From the NCBI RefSeq assembly GCF_016598535.1, contig NZ_CP066779.1, positions 4,586,053 through 4,650,052 of the forward strand: DNA of 64,000 nucleotides, given 5' to 3'. Position 1 is the first letter of the stretch. Every line of letters begins with the position of its first letter. Source of the DNA: Rhodococcus sp. P-2. Lineage in GTDB: Bacteria; Actinomycetota; Actinomycetes; Mycobacteriales; Mycobacteriaceae. Positions 40,645-49,485 of the stretch are shown piece by piece. The position numbers were made by a program, and so were the translations under genes. The notes under the pieces were generated by a model. It made no database searches, had not been told where the DNA came from, and saw only the letters and a list, made by a program, of their open reading frames with translations.

Positions 40645-42117
40645 ATGAGCAACACTACGGAGCCCGTCGAACGTAGCGAGAAAGAAGACCGGGGGTTCTT
40701 CGGCCAACCCTTTGCGCTGGCGAACCTGTTCGGCGTCGAGATGTGGGAGAGATTCTCCTTCTACGGGATGCAAGGCATCCTCATCTACTACCTGTACTAC
40801 AGCGTCAGCGACGGCGGCCTCGGCATCAGTCAGGCGGCAGCGACCAGCATCGTCGGCGCGTACGGCGGCACCGTCTATCTGTCGACGATTCTCGGCGCGT
40901 GGGTGGCCGACCGACTTCTCGGCTCCGAGCGCACGCTCTTCTACAGTGCTTCGCTGGTGATGGCCGGCCACATCGCCTTGTCGGTTCTTCCCGGCATGTG
41001 GGGTGTCGGCGTCGGCCTGGTCATGGTCGCCTTCGGCAGCGGCGGCCTGAAGGCCAATGCGACCTCTCTGGTCGGAGATCTCTATTCCGAACAGGATGTT
41101 CGCCGCGACGCCGGATTCTCCATCTTCTACATGGGAATCAACATCGGCGGTCTTGTCGGCCCACTGCTCACCGGAGCCGTCCAGGACGCGTGGGGATTCC
41201 ACGCCGGTTTTGCTCTCGCCGCGGTCGGCATGGCTCTCGGTCTGATCCAGTACACGCTGGGCCGCAAGCATCTTCACGGAATCGGTGCCGAGCCCGGCAA
41301 CCCGTTGCCCGCAGACAAGCGCGCGCTCTACATCGGGATCGGCATTGCCGCGATCGTCGTCGTCGCGGTCGCCTCGATCACCGGTTTGATCACGGCCGAC
41401 AACATGTCCGACGTCGTTGTCGGACTCACGATCGTCGCGTCCGTCGGTTACTTCCTCCTCATGCTCACCAGCAAGAAGGTGACCAAGGTCGAACGCAGTC
41501 GAGTCTTTGCGTTCATCCCGATGTTCATCGCGAGCGCGGCCTTCTGGTCGCTGTTTCAGCAGCAGTTCACCACTGTGCCGGTGATCTCCGACAAACTCCT
41601 GGACCGCAATCTCTTCGGTTGGGACTTCCCGCCGACGTGGGTGCAGTCGATCAACCCGGTGTTCATCATCATCTTTGCCGGTGTGTTTGCAGCGATGTGG
41701 ACAAAACTCGGTGACCGTCAGCCGTCGTCGCCGATCAAGTTCGCGCTCGGTACCGGCACGATGGGTCTGGCGTTCCTGGCGTTCATCCCGATCACCGGTG
41801 GCGGACCGAACAGTGCACCGCTCCTCGGCCTGGCCGGCGTGCTTCTGCTCTTCACCTTCGCGGAACTCTTCCTGTCCCCCGTCGGCCTTTCCCTTGCAAC
41901 CAAACTCGCGCCCGAGCATTTCCACACTCAGATGGTGGCGTTGTTCTTCTTGTCCGTTGCGTTGGGTTCTTCGATGGCGGGAACCTTGGCCGGTTACTTC
42001 GACATCGACGACAGTCGCCCGTTCTTCCTGATCATCGGTTTCTCGTCGATCGGAATCGGAGTGATTCTTGCTCTTGCCTCGCCGTGGATCAAGAAGCTGA
42101 TGCAGGGCGTGAAGTAG
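40645..42117 (+). CDS. POT/PTR-family proton-dependent oligopeptide transporter
   Basis: A 490-residue MFS protein with 12-14 helices. The POT signatures are present: 'NLFGVEMWERFSFYGMQGILIYYLYY' (the ExxERFxYYG motif, as EMWERFSFYG) and 'FGSGGLKANATSLVGDLY' (PTR2 family signature region). It imports di- and tripeptides with protons. The C-terminal signature 'LAGVLLLFTFAELFLSPVGLSL' with the helix-10 Glu (FAELFLSPVG) is intact. It ends 6 bases before the convergent TauE/SafE gene. Confidence 0.94.
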   Translation: MSNTTEPVERSEKEDRGFFGQPFALANLFGVEMWERFSFYGMQGILIYYLYYSVSDGGLGISQAAATSIVGAYGGTVYLSTILGAWVADRLLGSERTLFYSASLVMAGHIALSVLPGMWGVGVGLVMVAFGSGGLKANATSLVGDLYSEQDVRRDAGFSIFYMGINIGGLVGPLLTGAVQDAWGFHAGFALAAVGMALGLIQYTLGRKHLHGIGAEPGNPLPADKRALYIGIGIAAIVVVAVASITGLITADNMSDVVVGLTIVASVGYFLLMLTSKKVTKVERSRVFAFIPMFIASAAFWSLFQQQFTTVPVISDKLLDRNLFGWDFPPTWVQSINPVFIIIFAGVFAAMWTKLGDRQPSSPIKFALGTGTMGLAFLAFIPITGGGPNSAPLLGLAGVLLLFTFAELFLSPVGLSLATKLAPEHFHTQMVALFFLSVALGSSMAGTLAGYFDIDDSRPFFLIIGFSSIGIGVILALASPWIKKLMQGVK

Positions 42118-42123
42118 ACGGTC

Positions 42124-42861
42124 TCACTTCACCCACAACCACAGAGCCAACACGAATCCCGCTGTCGCTACTGCCACACGCAGTACCGATGGCGGGATTT
42201 TCTTGACGACGGGCGGGCCACACCACCCTCCGGCCAAAGCGCCGAGCGCCATCGCCAACGCGGCCACCCAATGCACCTGTCCGGAGAAGGCGAAGATGAG
42301 TGCAGCCACAAGATTGGCAATGCCGAGAAAGAAGCTCTTCAGGATCGTTGCACGCCACACCGTTTCGGAAGTGAGGATGAGCGTCGCGGCCAGGAAAATG
42401 ACGCCGGCACCGGCACCGAAATAGCCGCCGTAGACCGCGACGGCAAACAGTGCTGCCGAGTAGATTCCGGGACGGTCACCGCCGCCCGACAGCTCACGAA
42501 TCTTCGGTTGCAGTAGCAGCGCGAGCGAGGCGAACACGACCATCGCCGGCACAACGGATTCGAACGAACCTTCCGGTGCCAACCACAGAATCAGGGCACC
42601 GACGATGCCACCGGCAGCCGAATAGAGAGACCAGCGAACAAGTTTCGGACCGGTATCGGCAACTTCACGGGACGAGTTCGCCAATGCGCCGACGCCGACG
42701 GCCACCAACGCGACGGTATTGGTCATGTTCGCGCTGACCGGCGAGAGCCCGACGCTCAGCAGCGCCGGGTACGAGACGATCGACGCAAGACCGGTGACAA
42801 AACCGACTAGACCGCTGAAGAATCCCGCTACGACGAGGAAAAGGAAATCGAGCAGGTTCAC
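42124..42861 (-). CDS. TauE/SafE-family membrane exporter
   Basis: The 245-residue protein has about eight helices in two similar halves: 'FFSGLVGFVTGLASIVSYPALLSVGLSPVSANMTNTVAL' (parts ASIVSYPALL and SPVSANMTNTV) and 'YGGYFGAGAGVIFLAATLIL', the internal TauE repeats. The family exports organosulfur compounds or sulfite. The substrate cannot be told; neighbouring genes give no sulfur context. It is convergent with the peptide transporter and its start lies 30 bases from the end of the inactive-PBP gene. Confidence 0.87.
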   Translation of the reverse strand: MNLLDFLFLVVAGFFSGLVGFVTGLASIVSYPALLSVGLSPVSANMTNTVALVAVGVGALANSSREVADTGPKLVRWSLYSAAGGIVGALILWLAPEGSFESVVPAMVVFASLALLLQPKIRELSGGGDRPGIYSAALFAVAVYGGYFGAGAGVIFLAATLILTSETVWRATILKSFFLGIANLVAALIFAFSGQVHWVAALAMALGALAGGWCGPPVVKKIPPSVLRVAVATAGFVLALWLWVK

Positions 42862-42891
42862 GAACCAGGAATCTACTCGCGGTGCTTGGTA

Positions 42892-44571
42892 CTACTTGTC
42901 GGCAGGCTTGCCGAGTTCCTGGAAGAGCTTGTCCGTCATCTGCATTGCTCGATCACCACCGTCGGCGTCTGCGACGAACACTGCAAACGCGAAGTCTCCG
43001 CGCGCTCCGTAGAACCAGCGATCGTCACCGCTCGCTGCGCCGGCCGCCATCATGTCCGGGTACCCAGCCAGTCCGCCGGCGCCTCGCATGGCGTCACGCA
43101 GACGATTGTTGACGTCGCCGGGCAATGCCGTCGGCGCGACGTCGGCGGTTGCCGGTTGTCCGAAGACCATCATCGGCAGCGGGGCACTGCCGCGGGCGAT
43201 CGATGCCGCGAGCATCGCCATTCCGAACGGAGTCACTGTCGGCGCGCTCGCGTCGTTGGACGTCTTGTTGGCCATGACGTTGTTCATCGCCTGGTCCACG
43301 CCGGGACGGTTCGCGGCAAGCACTGCTGTCTGCTGTTCGAGTCCCTGAATGTGGAAGCCGTTGCCGAGTCCGAGCTGCTGCCCGGTGTCGGCCAACTGCT
43401 CGGCTGACACGCTGCCGGGGTCGACGCCGTTCTGCATCGACGATGCGAGACGGACCAGATCGAGTGCGCCGCCGGCCGGGCGTAACCCGGTGAAGGCGAT
43501 CGGGCCCTGTTCGATGGCCTGATTGTTCTGTGCTGCAGCCAGAATGGCACCGTCCGACGGGCGGATCGCCACGATGGCCGCGGGAGTACCTGCACTGACG
43601 ACAGCTTCGATCGCGGCGAGTTGAGCGTGCGAGTCGAGAGTCGCGGCAACGTCGGGGCCGGGAGGTCCCTGGAAGCCGGCTTGCTTGATCGGGAATCCGT
43701 TGGGCTCGACCAGGTTGACCGCCCAGCCGGCGGTGGCGTCGCGATTGGCCTGCCACACGGTCCGCAGCGGGTCCAGCAACGGCGAGTTGATGCGACGATC
43801 GGAGGCGATCAGCTTGGGTGTCTTGACCACGACGACGCCGGGGATCGCAAAATCGCTTTCCAGGTAGGCGTAGTCGGGATCGCGGAGCAGTACGGCGGTG
43901 ACGGGCTTGCCTGGGTTGGCGGCGAGGTCGGCCAACATCGACTCCGAAGTGACCAACGGTGCGACAGGTTCGAGCACCGTGGCGAGGCGACGAGTGGTGT
44001 CCACGGGGTCCGGCATGGTGGCCGGGTCGAGAGTGATCGCGTTGATGGTCTGCTCGTTCATGAGCAGGGTGCCGGTGCTGTCGACGACCTTCGGCGGCGC
44101 TGCGTCCGTGCGGGTGTACGAGACGGTGCGACCGTTGCCGAGGTCGGGAACGAGGACCGACGGGTCCCAGGACACACGCCAGCCGACCGACAGATCGCGA
44201 ACCTCACCCTGCGACTGGTAGCTCCAGTCCTTGCCTTCACCGAAGTTCCAGGACGCGTCGAGAGTGAAGAGTCCGGAGTCGCTACCCAGGTCCATGACCT
44301 GAGCGACGTCGAAGTCGGTGGACTTGGCGGCAAGTCCGTCGAACATCTGCTGGATCGACGGCCGCGCGGCGTTGGGGTACGACGTGAGCGCTGCGGCAGC
44401 TTCGGCGTCGTGGTTGTTGAGGGCGGTGACGAAGTCCTCCACCACCGAGGCGGCGTCGGATTTCTTCTCCCCACCGATGACACACGACGCGAGCGCCACT
44501 GTCAGAACGACAGCAGTTATCGACGCAACGACATATTTTCCACGACGGTTGTGCTGTCCTCCGGGCCCCAT
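42892..44571 (-). CDS. Penicillin-binding-protein-like lipoprotein lacking all catalytic motifs
   Basis: The 559-residue protein has a lipoprotein signal ('VALASC', Cys30), an NTF2-like MecA_N domain (~residues 35-150), a PBP dimer-type domain and a transpeptidase-like domain. It aligns well with its neighbour at 44679-46496, but the active-site positions are gone: STFK is replaced by 368-GALD-371 (Ser to Gly, Lys to Asp), the segment holding SxN is deleted (about 45 residues), and KTGT is replaced by 510-AGAA-513. The flanking 'WFYGARGDFAFAVFVADAD' is kept. The frame is intact, so it is not a decayed pseudogene. It is probably a non-catalytic partner or decoy at the cell surface. It lies 107 bases downstream of the active copy. 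Confidence 0.85.
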   Translation of the reverse strand: MGPGGQHNRRGKYVVASITAVVLTVALASCVIGGEKKSDAASVVEDFVTALNNHDAEAAAALTSYPNAARPSIQQMFDGLAAKSTDFDVAQVMDLGSDSGLFTLDASWNFGEGKDWSYQSQGEVRDLSVGWRVSWDPSVLVPDLGNGRTVSYTRTDAAPPKVVDSTGTLLMNEQTINAITLDPATMPDPVDTTRRLATVLEPVAPLVTSESMLADLAANPGKPVTAVLLRDPDYAYLESDFAIPGVVVVKTPKLIASDRRINSPLLDPLRTVWQANRDATAGWAVNLVEPNGFPIKQAGFQGPPGPDVAATLDSHAQLAAIEAVVSAGTPAAIVAIRPSDGAILAAAQNNQAIEQGPIAFTGLRPAGGALDLVRLASSMQNGVDPGSVSAEQLADTGQQLGLGNGFHIQGLEQQTAVLAANRPGVDQAMNNVMANKTSNDASAPTVTPFGMAMLAASIARGSAPLPMMVFGQPATADVAPTALPGDVNNRLRDAMRGAGGLAGYPDMMAAGAASGDDRWFYGARGDFAFAVFVADADGGDRAMQMTDKLFQELGKPADK

Positions 44572-44678
44572 GCATGTAACTCTTTACTTCTGTCACACGA
44601 GTAACAAGCACGGGATGCCTACGAACGTGTCACGGTTGAGCTACGACGGTGTGATCCAACTGCAACGGAAAACAGGTT

Positions 44679-46496
44679 TCAGCGCAGAAAAGTACCCGCT
44701 ACCTGCACTGCAGGCGAAGAGCTGTCCGCACCCGCGATGAATACCGCAAATGCGAGATCTCCCTTGATTCCGACAAACCACCCGTGTGCTGGACCACCTT
44801 CGGTTTCGGCCGTACCGGTCTTGCCCAGAAGCCCCGGAATGTCCTGCAACGACGTTGCCGTACCGCCTGTGACGGTCTCGCGCATCATCACCCGCAACTG
44901 TTCGGTCACCTCCGCGGGAGCAGGGGCCACCGTCTGATCCGCGACACCGGCCTGTCCCTTGACCAACATCGGCGCGGGTGTCGTTCCGTTCGCGATCGAG
45001 GCCGCCACCAGAGCCATCCCGAAAGGCGTGGCGGTCACCGTGCCCTGTCCGATCGCACTCTCGACACGTTCGGCGGGCGTGTTCGCGTCAGGGACGTTGC
45101 CCGTCACCGTCGTGAGGCCGGGGGTGACGTAGTCGACGCCGAGCCCGAACTGCAGCGCCACTTTGTGCAGAGCATCGGCAGGCAGACCGACGGCCATCCT
45201 GGCCATGGTGGTGTTGCACGACTTCGCGAACGCGGTGTGCAGCGGAACCGATCCGAGGTCGAACTCGTCGTCATTGGGGATCTGACGGCCCTCGATGTTC
45301 TCGGTACCCGGGCACGCCAGAACGGTGTCCGGTGTAGCGACGCCGGCTTGCAGGGCCGCGGACGTCGTCACGGTCTTGAACGTCGAACCCGGTGGGTACA
45401 GGCCGGTCAACGCGATCGGGCCCTGTGCGTCGGCGGGTGCGTTCTGGGCCACCGCCAACACCGCTCCGGTCGACGGCTGCAGCGCAACGATCGCCGCCTG
45501 TTGCGTAACCCCGGCGAGCGCGTTCTCGGCCGCGAGTTGCAGCGGTCGGTCGATGGTTGTCGCGATGTTCGGAGCAACCGGCCCGTCTTGGCCGGCGACG
45601 GTGGTGACGGTTCCGTTCTGCTTCACCTGCTGCACCGCCCAGCCTGCGGACTTGTCCTGCCCCTCCTGCCACAGATCGGACAACCCACTGAATGTCGGCG
45701 ACGCCAAAGTCTTGTCCACCGAGAGCAACCGAGCCTGCGGCGCCAAGCTCACTCCAGGAATTGCCGCTAACCGCTCCTCGATCGGTGCAAGATCCTCGGC
45801 ACGCAAAGTGATTGCGGTGACCGGCTTCCCGCTTGCCGACGCAAGATCGCCGCTCAGTGATGCCGCCGTGATCGTCGGAGCGACAGGCGAGAGCAGGGCC
45901 GCCACCGCTGCCGTGTCCACCGGTGGAACCGCAGCGGAATCGAGATTGACCAGCGTCACCACCTGCTGCTCCATGATCGGCTGGCCCGCCGCGTCCAGCA
46001 CCGACGGCGGAGCACCTGTCGTGGGCGTGTAGCGCAGCGTCGTCGAGGAGGTCAGGTCCGGGGCGAGCAGCGCCGGATCCCACTGGATCAGCCAGTTGTC
46101 GCCGCTTTTCGACGCGTTTCCCTGCGTCGAGTAGTTCCAGTCCTGCCCCTCACCGAACTTCCACGCCGCGTCGAGCGTGAACGTCCCCGCAGAATCGCCG
46201 GACTCGGCGGCGTCGGAAACGGTGAATGTTCCCTCGTCCTTGCCCAGCCCCTCGATCAGAGCCGAAATCGCAGTCGACGCCGCCGCCGGATCGGTGGTCA
46301 GGGCTGCCGCCGCTTGCACGTCATCCGACGTGAGCGCGGAGGCGAACTCCTCTGCCACTGATTTCGGCTGGTCAGGGCCAGAACTGCAGGAAACCACCGA
46401 TCCTGCGGCCAATGCCCCCAGTGCCACGGCAGCCATGGGACGACGGAAAGTTCGGAAGCTCTGACGAGCGTGTGGAAGGCGCACGACTCCGATCAT
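44679..46496 (-). CDS. Class B penicillin-binding lipoprotein (Rv2864c-like)
   Basis: A 605-residue lipoprotein (lipobox 'SVVSC', Cys37). An NTF2-like MecA_N domain at residues ~40-155 and a dimer domain at ~165-290 precede the transpeptidase domain with all three motifs: STFK (371-374), SCN (426-428) and KTGT (559-562). It cross-links peptidoglycan outside the membrane. Domain order matches mycobacterial Rv2864c and Staphylococcus PBP2a-like proteins; intrinsic low beta-lactam affinity is possible but not readable. An inactive paralogue follows in tandem. Its start is divergent from the RHH-like gene, with a tandem TGTAATCA repeat between. Confidence 0.92.
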   Translation of the reverse strand: MIGVVRLPHARQSFRTFRRPMAAVALGALAAGSVVSCSSGPDQPKSVAEEFASALTSDDVQAAAALTTDPAAASTAISALIEGLGKDEGTFTVSDAAESGDSAGTFTLDAAWKFGEGQDWNYSTQGNASKSGDNWLIQWDPALLAPDLTSSTTLRYTPTTGAPPSVLDAAGQPIMEQQVVTLVNLDSAAVPPVDTAAVAALLSPVAPTITAASLSGDLASASGKPVTAITLRAEDLAPIEERLAAIPGVSLAPQARLLSVDKTLASPTFSGLSDLWQEGQDKSAGWAVQQVKQNGTVTTVAGQDGPVAPNIATTIDRPLQLAAENALAGVTQQAAIVALQPSTGAVLAVAQNAPADAQGPIALTGLYPPGSTFKTVTTSAALQAGVATPDTVLACPGTENIEGRQIPNDDEFDLGSVPLHTAFAKSCNTTMARMAVGLPADALHKVALQFGLGVDYVTPGLTTVTGNVPDANTPAERVESAIGQGTVTATPFGMALVAASIANGTTPAPMLVKGQAGVADQTVAPAPAEVTEQLRVMMRETVTGGTATSLQDIPGLLGKTGTAETEGGPAHGWFVGIKGDLAFAVFIAGADSSSPAVQVAGTFLR

Positions 46497-46528
46497 GCCC
46501 GAATTTGTGGCGCCGGTTCGACTATCGG

Positions 46529-46544
46529 TGTAATCATGTAATCA
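46529..46544. promoter_or_regulatory. Tandem octamer TGTAATCA x2
   Basis: TGTAATCATGTAATCA, two head-to-tail copies of an 8-base unit, lies in the 97-base divergent gap between the PBP gene (start 46496) and the RHH-like gene (start 46594). It is AT-rich against the GC-rich background. Tandem direct repeats are the usual targets of ribbon-helix-helix proteins. Confidence 0.55.
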
Positions 46545-46593
46545 GTGCAATAAACGCACATCAGGGCTCCACCAGCTTTCCGAGGAGAACGCC

Positions 46594-47148
46594 ATGAAGA
46601 ACTCACAAGGCTCCGGCGACCGCAGGTTCGGCCGACCCGGAGGTTGGCAACAGGCATCGGTTCCCGACGCGAGTGATGCGTCCGACTGGTTTGCCGGTCG
46701 ACTTCCAGATGACTGGTTCACCGGCAGCGCCGACGTCCAGGTCGACCGCGAAGAAATCGTCGTGATCGGTGAACTCCCCGCAGTCGACGGTGGCGAGGCC
46801 ACCGCGGACGGAAGGATCTCACGCTTTCGCGAAACCACGCGCGCCGATCGGATGCGCATAGCTGACGAGGCCGAGGCTCGCTACGGACGCAAGGTCGCCT
46901 GGGGTGTACGCCTGGACGAAAAGACCGTCCTGTTCACACATCTCGCAGTTCCGGTGATGACACGACTACGTCAGCCCGAACGCAAGGTTCTCGACACCTT
47001 GGTGGACGCGGGAGTTGCTCGCTCGCGAGCGGATGCACTCATGTGGACAGTCCGGTTGGCGGGCAAGCACAGCGAACAGTGGCTCACCGAGCTACGAGAA
47101 GCGATGTCGAAGGTCGACGATCTTCGGTCCGAAGGCCCGAAAATCTGA
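46594..47148 (+). CDS. Conserved actinobacterial protein with RHH-like C-terminus
   Basis: A 184-residue soluble protein. The N-terminal ~35 residues are low-complexity, followed by a beta-rich middle ('DVQVDREEIVVIGELP') and a charged helix ('RFRETTRADRMRIADEAEARYG'). Its C-terminal part 'RKVLDTLVDAGVARSRADALMWTVRLAG' closely resembles the helix-turn-helix part of ribbon-helix-helix (CopG/ParD-like) proteins, where 'LDxLVxxGxxxSRxxAL' is typical. The middle 'FTHLAVPVMTRLR' would supply the strand. SD GAGGAG precedes ATG 46594. I know this as a widespread uncharacterised actinobacterial family. A DNA-binding, autoregulated role via the upstream tandem octamer is my inference. Confidence 0.6.
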   Translation: MKNSQGSGDRRFGRPGGWQQASVPDASDASDWFAGRLPDDWFTGSADVQVDREEIVVIGELPAVDGGEATADGRISRFRETTRADRMRIADEAEARYGRKVAWGVRLDEKTVLFTHLAVPVMTRLRQPERKVLDTLVDAGVARSRADALMWTVRLAGKHSEQWLTELREAMSKVDDLRSEGPKI

Positions 47149-47162
47149 GGACCGTGCGATTT

Positions 47163-47963
47163 TCAGTAGACCGAGACTTCAACTCCACGAGTAGCTTTCG
47201 GAGCACGAAACCTTTCCAACAAGGTCTCACAGCCTCGAACCAGCACCGCGACGTCGGTCCCGATTGCCACGAATCGACAACCGAGACCGATCGCGAGGTC
47301 GGCCACGGCGTCCGAACCCGCCAAAGTTCCCACCGGAACTCCGATTCGTGTGCACTCGTCCACCACGAATCGAAATGCCTCCTGCACCTGCGGATGCAGC
47401 GGCTGTCCAAGATGACCCGACGTCGCAGCGAGGTCCGACAAGCCCACAAAGACAGCGTCGATACCGGCTGTGCCCGCAATATCGCCGATGTTCGCCACAG
47501 CGTCGGGGGTTTCGATCTGCGCGATGAGAGTTATTCCGTCCGCGGATTTTTCGAGGTAGTCGACATCTCTGTTCCATCGCGAGGCGCGAGCGAGGGCGCT
47601 ACCGACTCCGCGGTTCCCGAACGGCGGATATCGTGTTGCGGCAACGGCATCCCTCGCTGCTGAACCGGATTCGACCATCGGCAGCAGTAGCGTTCTCACA
47701 CCGATGTCCAGAAGTCTCTTGATATCAACCTCGTCGGTGCTCGGCGGGCGCACGATCGGTTCGACCGCATCAGCTGCAACAGCTCGCAATTGATCCGCCA
47801 CCGACCGGAGGTCGTTCGGACCGTGCTCGGAGTCGATCAACACCCAGTCGAACCCGGCCCCTGCGCATATCTCGGCAGTGACCGCTTCACCGAGCCCGAG
47901 CCACAAACCGAGGGCGGGAGCAGTATCGGACCGAAGCGCGACCTTGAACGGCTTGGTTGTCAT
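47163..47963 (-). CDS. HpcH/HpaI-family class II aldolase
   Basis: The 266-residue TIM-barrel aldolase has '[20 protein letters not shown]', the metal/substrate motif '[15 protein letters not shown]' (conserved LIDxEHgp), catalytic Arg in '[10 protein letters not shown]', and metal ligands in '[14 protein letters not shown]' (Glu) and '[10 protein letters not shown]' (Asp). It would split a 4-hydroxy-2-oxo acid (4-hydroxy-2-oxoheptanedioate or similar) into pyruvate and an aldehyde. I choose ATG 47963, which overlaps the stop of the hydratase gene upstream (ATGA). The hydratase-aldolase pairing is that of the last two steps of meta-cleavage pathways. Confidence 0.9.
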   Translation of the reverse strand: MTTKPFKVALRSDTAPALGLWLGLGEAVTAEICAGAGFDWVLIDSEHGPNDLRSVADQLRAVAADAVEPIVRPPSTDEVDIKRLLDIGVRTLLLPMVESGSAARDAVAATRYPPFGNRGVGSALARASRWNRDVDYLEKSADGITLIAQIETPDAVANIGDIAGTAGIDAVFVGLSDLAATSGHLGQPLHPQVQEAFRFVVDECTRIGVPVGTLAGSDAVADLAIGLGCRFVAIGTDVAVLVRGCETLLERFRAPKATRGVEVSVY

Positions 47964-48781
47964 TGTTCTTGTCCGGTCTCGGCAAACCGACACGAGACAG
48001 TGCCGAGCGAGCCGTAGTCGATGTGAAAGGTGTCCCCCGGCTGCGCCTGGATCGGACGGGTGAACGAGCCGGCAAGAATCACGTGGCCGGCTTTCAGTCC
48101 GACACCGAGACGTCCGAGTTTGTTCGCGAGCCACGCAACACCGATTGCCGGATGATTCAGGACCGCGGCAGCTACTCCGCTTTCCTCGACAACTGCGTTT
48201 CGATAGCAGAGCGCTGACACCCAGCGCAGATCGGTCTCGTTCGGTACCACCGGACGCCCACCGAGAATGATTCCGGCGTTCGCTGCATTGTCCGAGATGG
48301 TGTCGAACACTGTACGTGTTCGACCTGATCCCGGGTCGACCTGCACGATCCGTGCGTCGATGATCTCCACCGCCGGAACGACATACCGCGTCGCGTCGAG
48401 TACGTCGTACAGTGTGACGCCGGGGCCACTGAGGTCCCGATCGAGGACAAACGCCAACTCCACCTCCACCCGCGGAACAATGAAGTGCCCATTGGGTATC
48501 TCGGAACCGTCGGCAAAGAGCATGTCGTCGAGCAGCACCCCGTGGTCCGGTTCGGTGATCTTCGACGCCCGCTGCATCACCTTCGAAGTCAACCCGATCT
48601 TGTGGCCGATGATCGTCCTGCCCCTGGCAAGCTTTCTCGCGACCCATGCGGTCTGAATTGCATAGGCGTCGTCGAGGTCCATCTTCGGATATCCGAGAGA
48701 GAGCTGTCCGACCTGCACACCGGACAGCTCTGCTTGGTCGAGTTCTTCGGCGGCGGTCCGTATTTGACGTTCAGTCAGCAT
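47960..48781 (-). CDS. 2-oxo-hept-4-ene-1,7-dioate hydratase-like (HpaH/MhpD family)
   Basis: 273 residues of the fumarylacetoacetase-like hydratase family: '[20 protein letters not shown]', '[17 protein letters not shown]' (conserved GwKiGltsk), '[16 protein letters not shown]' with the metal-binding Glu pair, and '[16 protein letters not shown]'. It adds water to a 2-hydroxypenta-2,4-dienoate-type substrate. I use ATG 48781, giving the normal [14 protein letters not shown] start; the frame from 48991 reads across the divergent marR promoter. It is translationally coupled to the aldolase. No dioxygenase, isomerase or decarboxylase of the full Hpa route adjoins, so the substrate is open. Confidence 0.9.
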   Translation of the reverse strand: MLTERQIRTAAEELDQAELSGVQVGQLSLGYPKMDLDDAYAIQTAWVARKLARGRTIIGHKIGLTSKVMQRASKITEPDHGVLLDDMLFADGSEIPNGHFIVPRVEVELAFVLDRDLSGPGVTLYDVLDATRYVVPAVEIIDARIVQVDPGSGRTRTVFDTISDNAANAGIILGGRPVVPNETDLRWVSALCYRNAVVEESGVAAAVLNHPAIGVAWLANKLGRLGVGLKAGHVILAGSFTRPIQAQPGDTFHIDYGSLGTVSCRFAETGQEQ

Positions 48782-48888
48782 GACGCTCCTGCTGTCGAGA
48801 TTTCTAGAGAGGGTGAGTGCAGCGATCCGCGCGCGAGACGCTTCCGCCGCATTGCCGCGGTCGGCCTGCAGACTTGTAAGCTCGATTC

Positions 48889-49485
48889 GTGGAAGCGACG
48901 GGAACAAATGCCGATCGGCGCGGCTCGGCAGGAACAAATGCCGAGCGCAGCAAACGGACCGCTGATGAAGCAATGGAACCCGTCCTGGCAATGTTCGACC
49001 AGTACGGATCTGCCGACGACCCTCCCGCTGCTCGACTGGGGCTGCTCGCGCTGTGGCTGGCCGACGACATCATCGGTTCGGTGAACCGGAGCCTCGAACC
49101 GTTCGAGATTTCCGAACGAAAGCTCGACGTTCTGCTCATCTTCGCCGCCCAGGCGATCAGCGACACAGACGAGCCGTACATGCGGCAGACACCGAGCGGC
49201 ATCTCGGATTACTTCGGGATCTCCCGTGCCAGTGCAACCGGCGTCCTCGACTGGCTCGAGAAGCGCGAATTCGTCGAGCGCACTCGGACCGGGACCGACC
49301 GCCGGTCCACTCCCATCCAGATCACGGAAATCGGGAAAGGCACTGTCGCGGAGACGGTTCCTGCCTTCGAAGAGGCTTGCCGTGGCCTCCTCGCCCCTCT
49401 GTCCGATCGAGACCGAAAAGACCTCGGCCGAATCCTCGGCAAGTGGTGGACTCATTTCAAAGATCCGGACACGACTGAAGGCTGA
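48889..49485 (+). CDS. MarR-family regulator
   Basis: A 198-residue protein with a GTG start. The winged-helix domain is '[47 protein letters not shown]' (parts [18 protein letters not shown] and [12 protein letters not shown]), with the MarR wing 'DRR'. The N-terminal 30 residues contain a 10-residue duplication ([10 protein letters not shown] / [10 protein letters not shown]). It is divergent from the hydratase-aldolase operon (108-base gap) and overlaps the 3' end of the convergent flavin-reductase-like gene. A role as ligand-responsive repressor of both flanking catabolic operons is plausible. Confidence 0.85.
   Translation: MEATGTNADRRGSAGTNAERSKRTADEAMEPVLAMFDQYGSADDPPAARLGLLALWLADDIIGSVNRSLEPFEISERKLDVLLIFAAQAISDTDEPYMRQTPSGISDYFGISRASATGVLDWLEKREFVERTRTGTDRRSTPIQITEIGKGTVAETVPAFEEACRGLLAPLSDRDRKDLGRILGKWWTHFKDPDTTEG
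48901..48944. repeat. 14-base direct repeat with 30-base period within marR 5' end
   Basis: GGAACAAATGCCGA occurs at 48901-48914 and again at 48931-48944, exactly 30 bases (10 codons) apart. It produces the GTNA-[DE]-R duplication at the regulator's N-terminus. It is either a recent in-frame duplication or part of an operator if translation starts later. Confidence 0.7.

Noticed and set aside
40111-41925. 604-codon minus-strand frame opposite the POT transporter and DUF3054 gene
   Set aside because: Charged, repetitive antisense translation typical of GC-rich coding DNA; it also crosses the yceI terminator.
42892-44571. Sequencing frameshift or pseudogene as explanation of the motif-less PBP
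   Set aside because: The frame is uninterrupted for 559 codons, aligned on both sides of every lost motif, and the losses are substitutions and an in-frame deletion.
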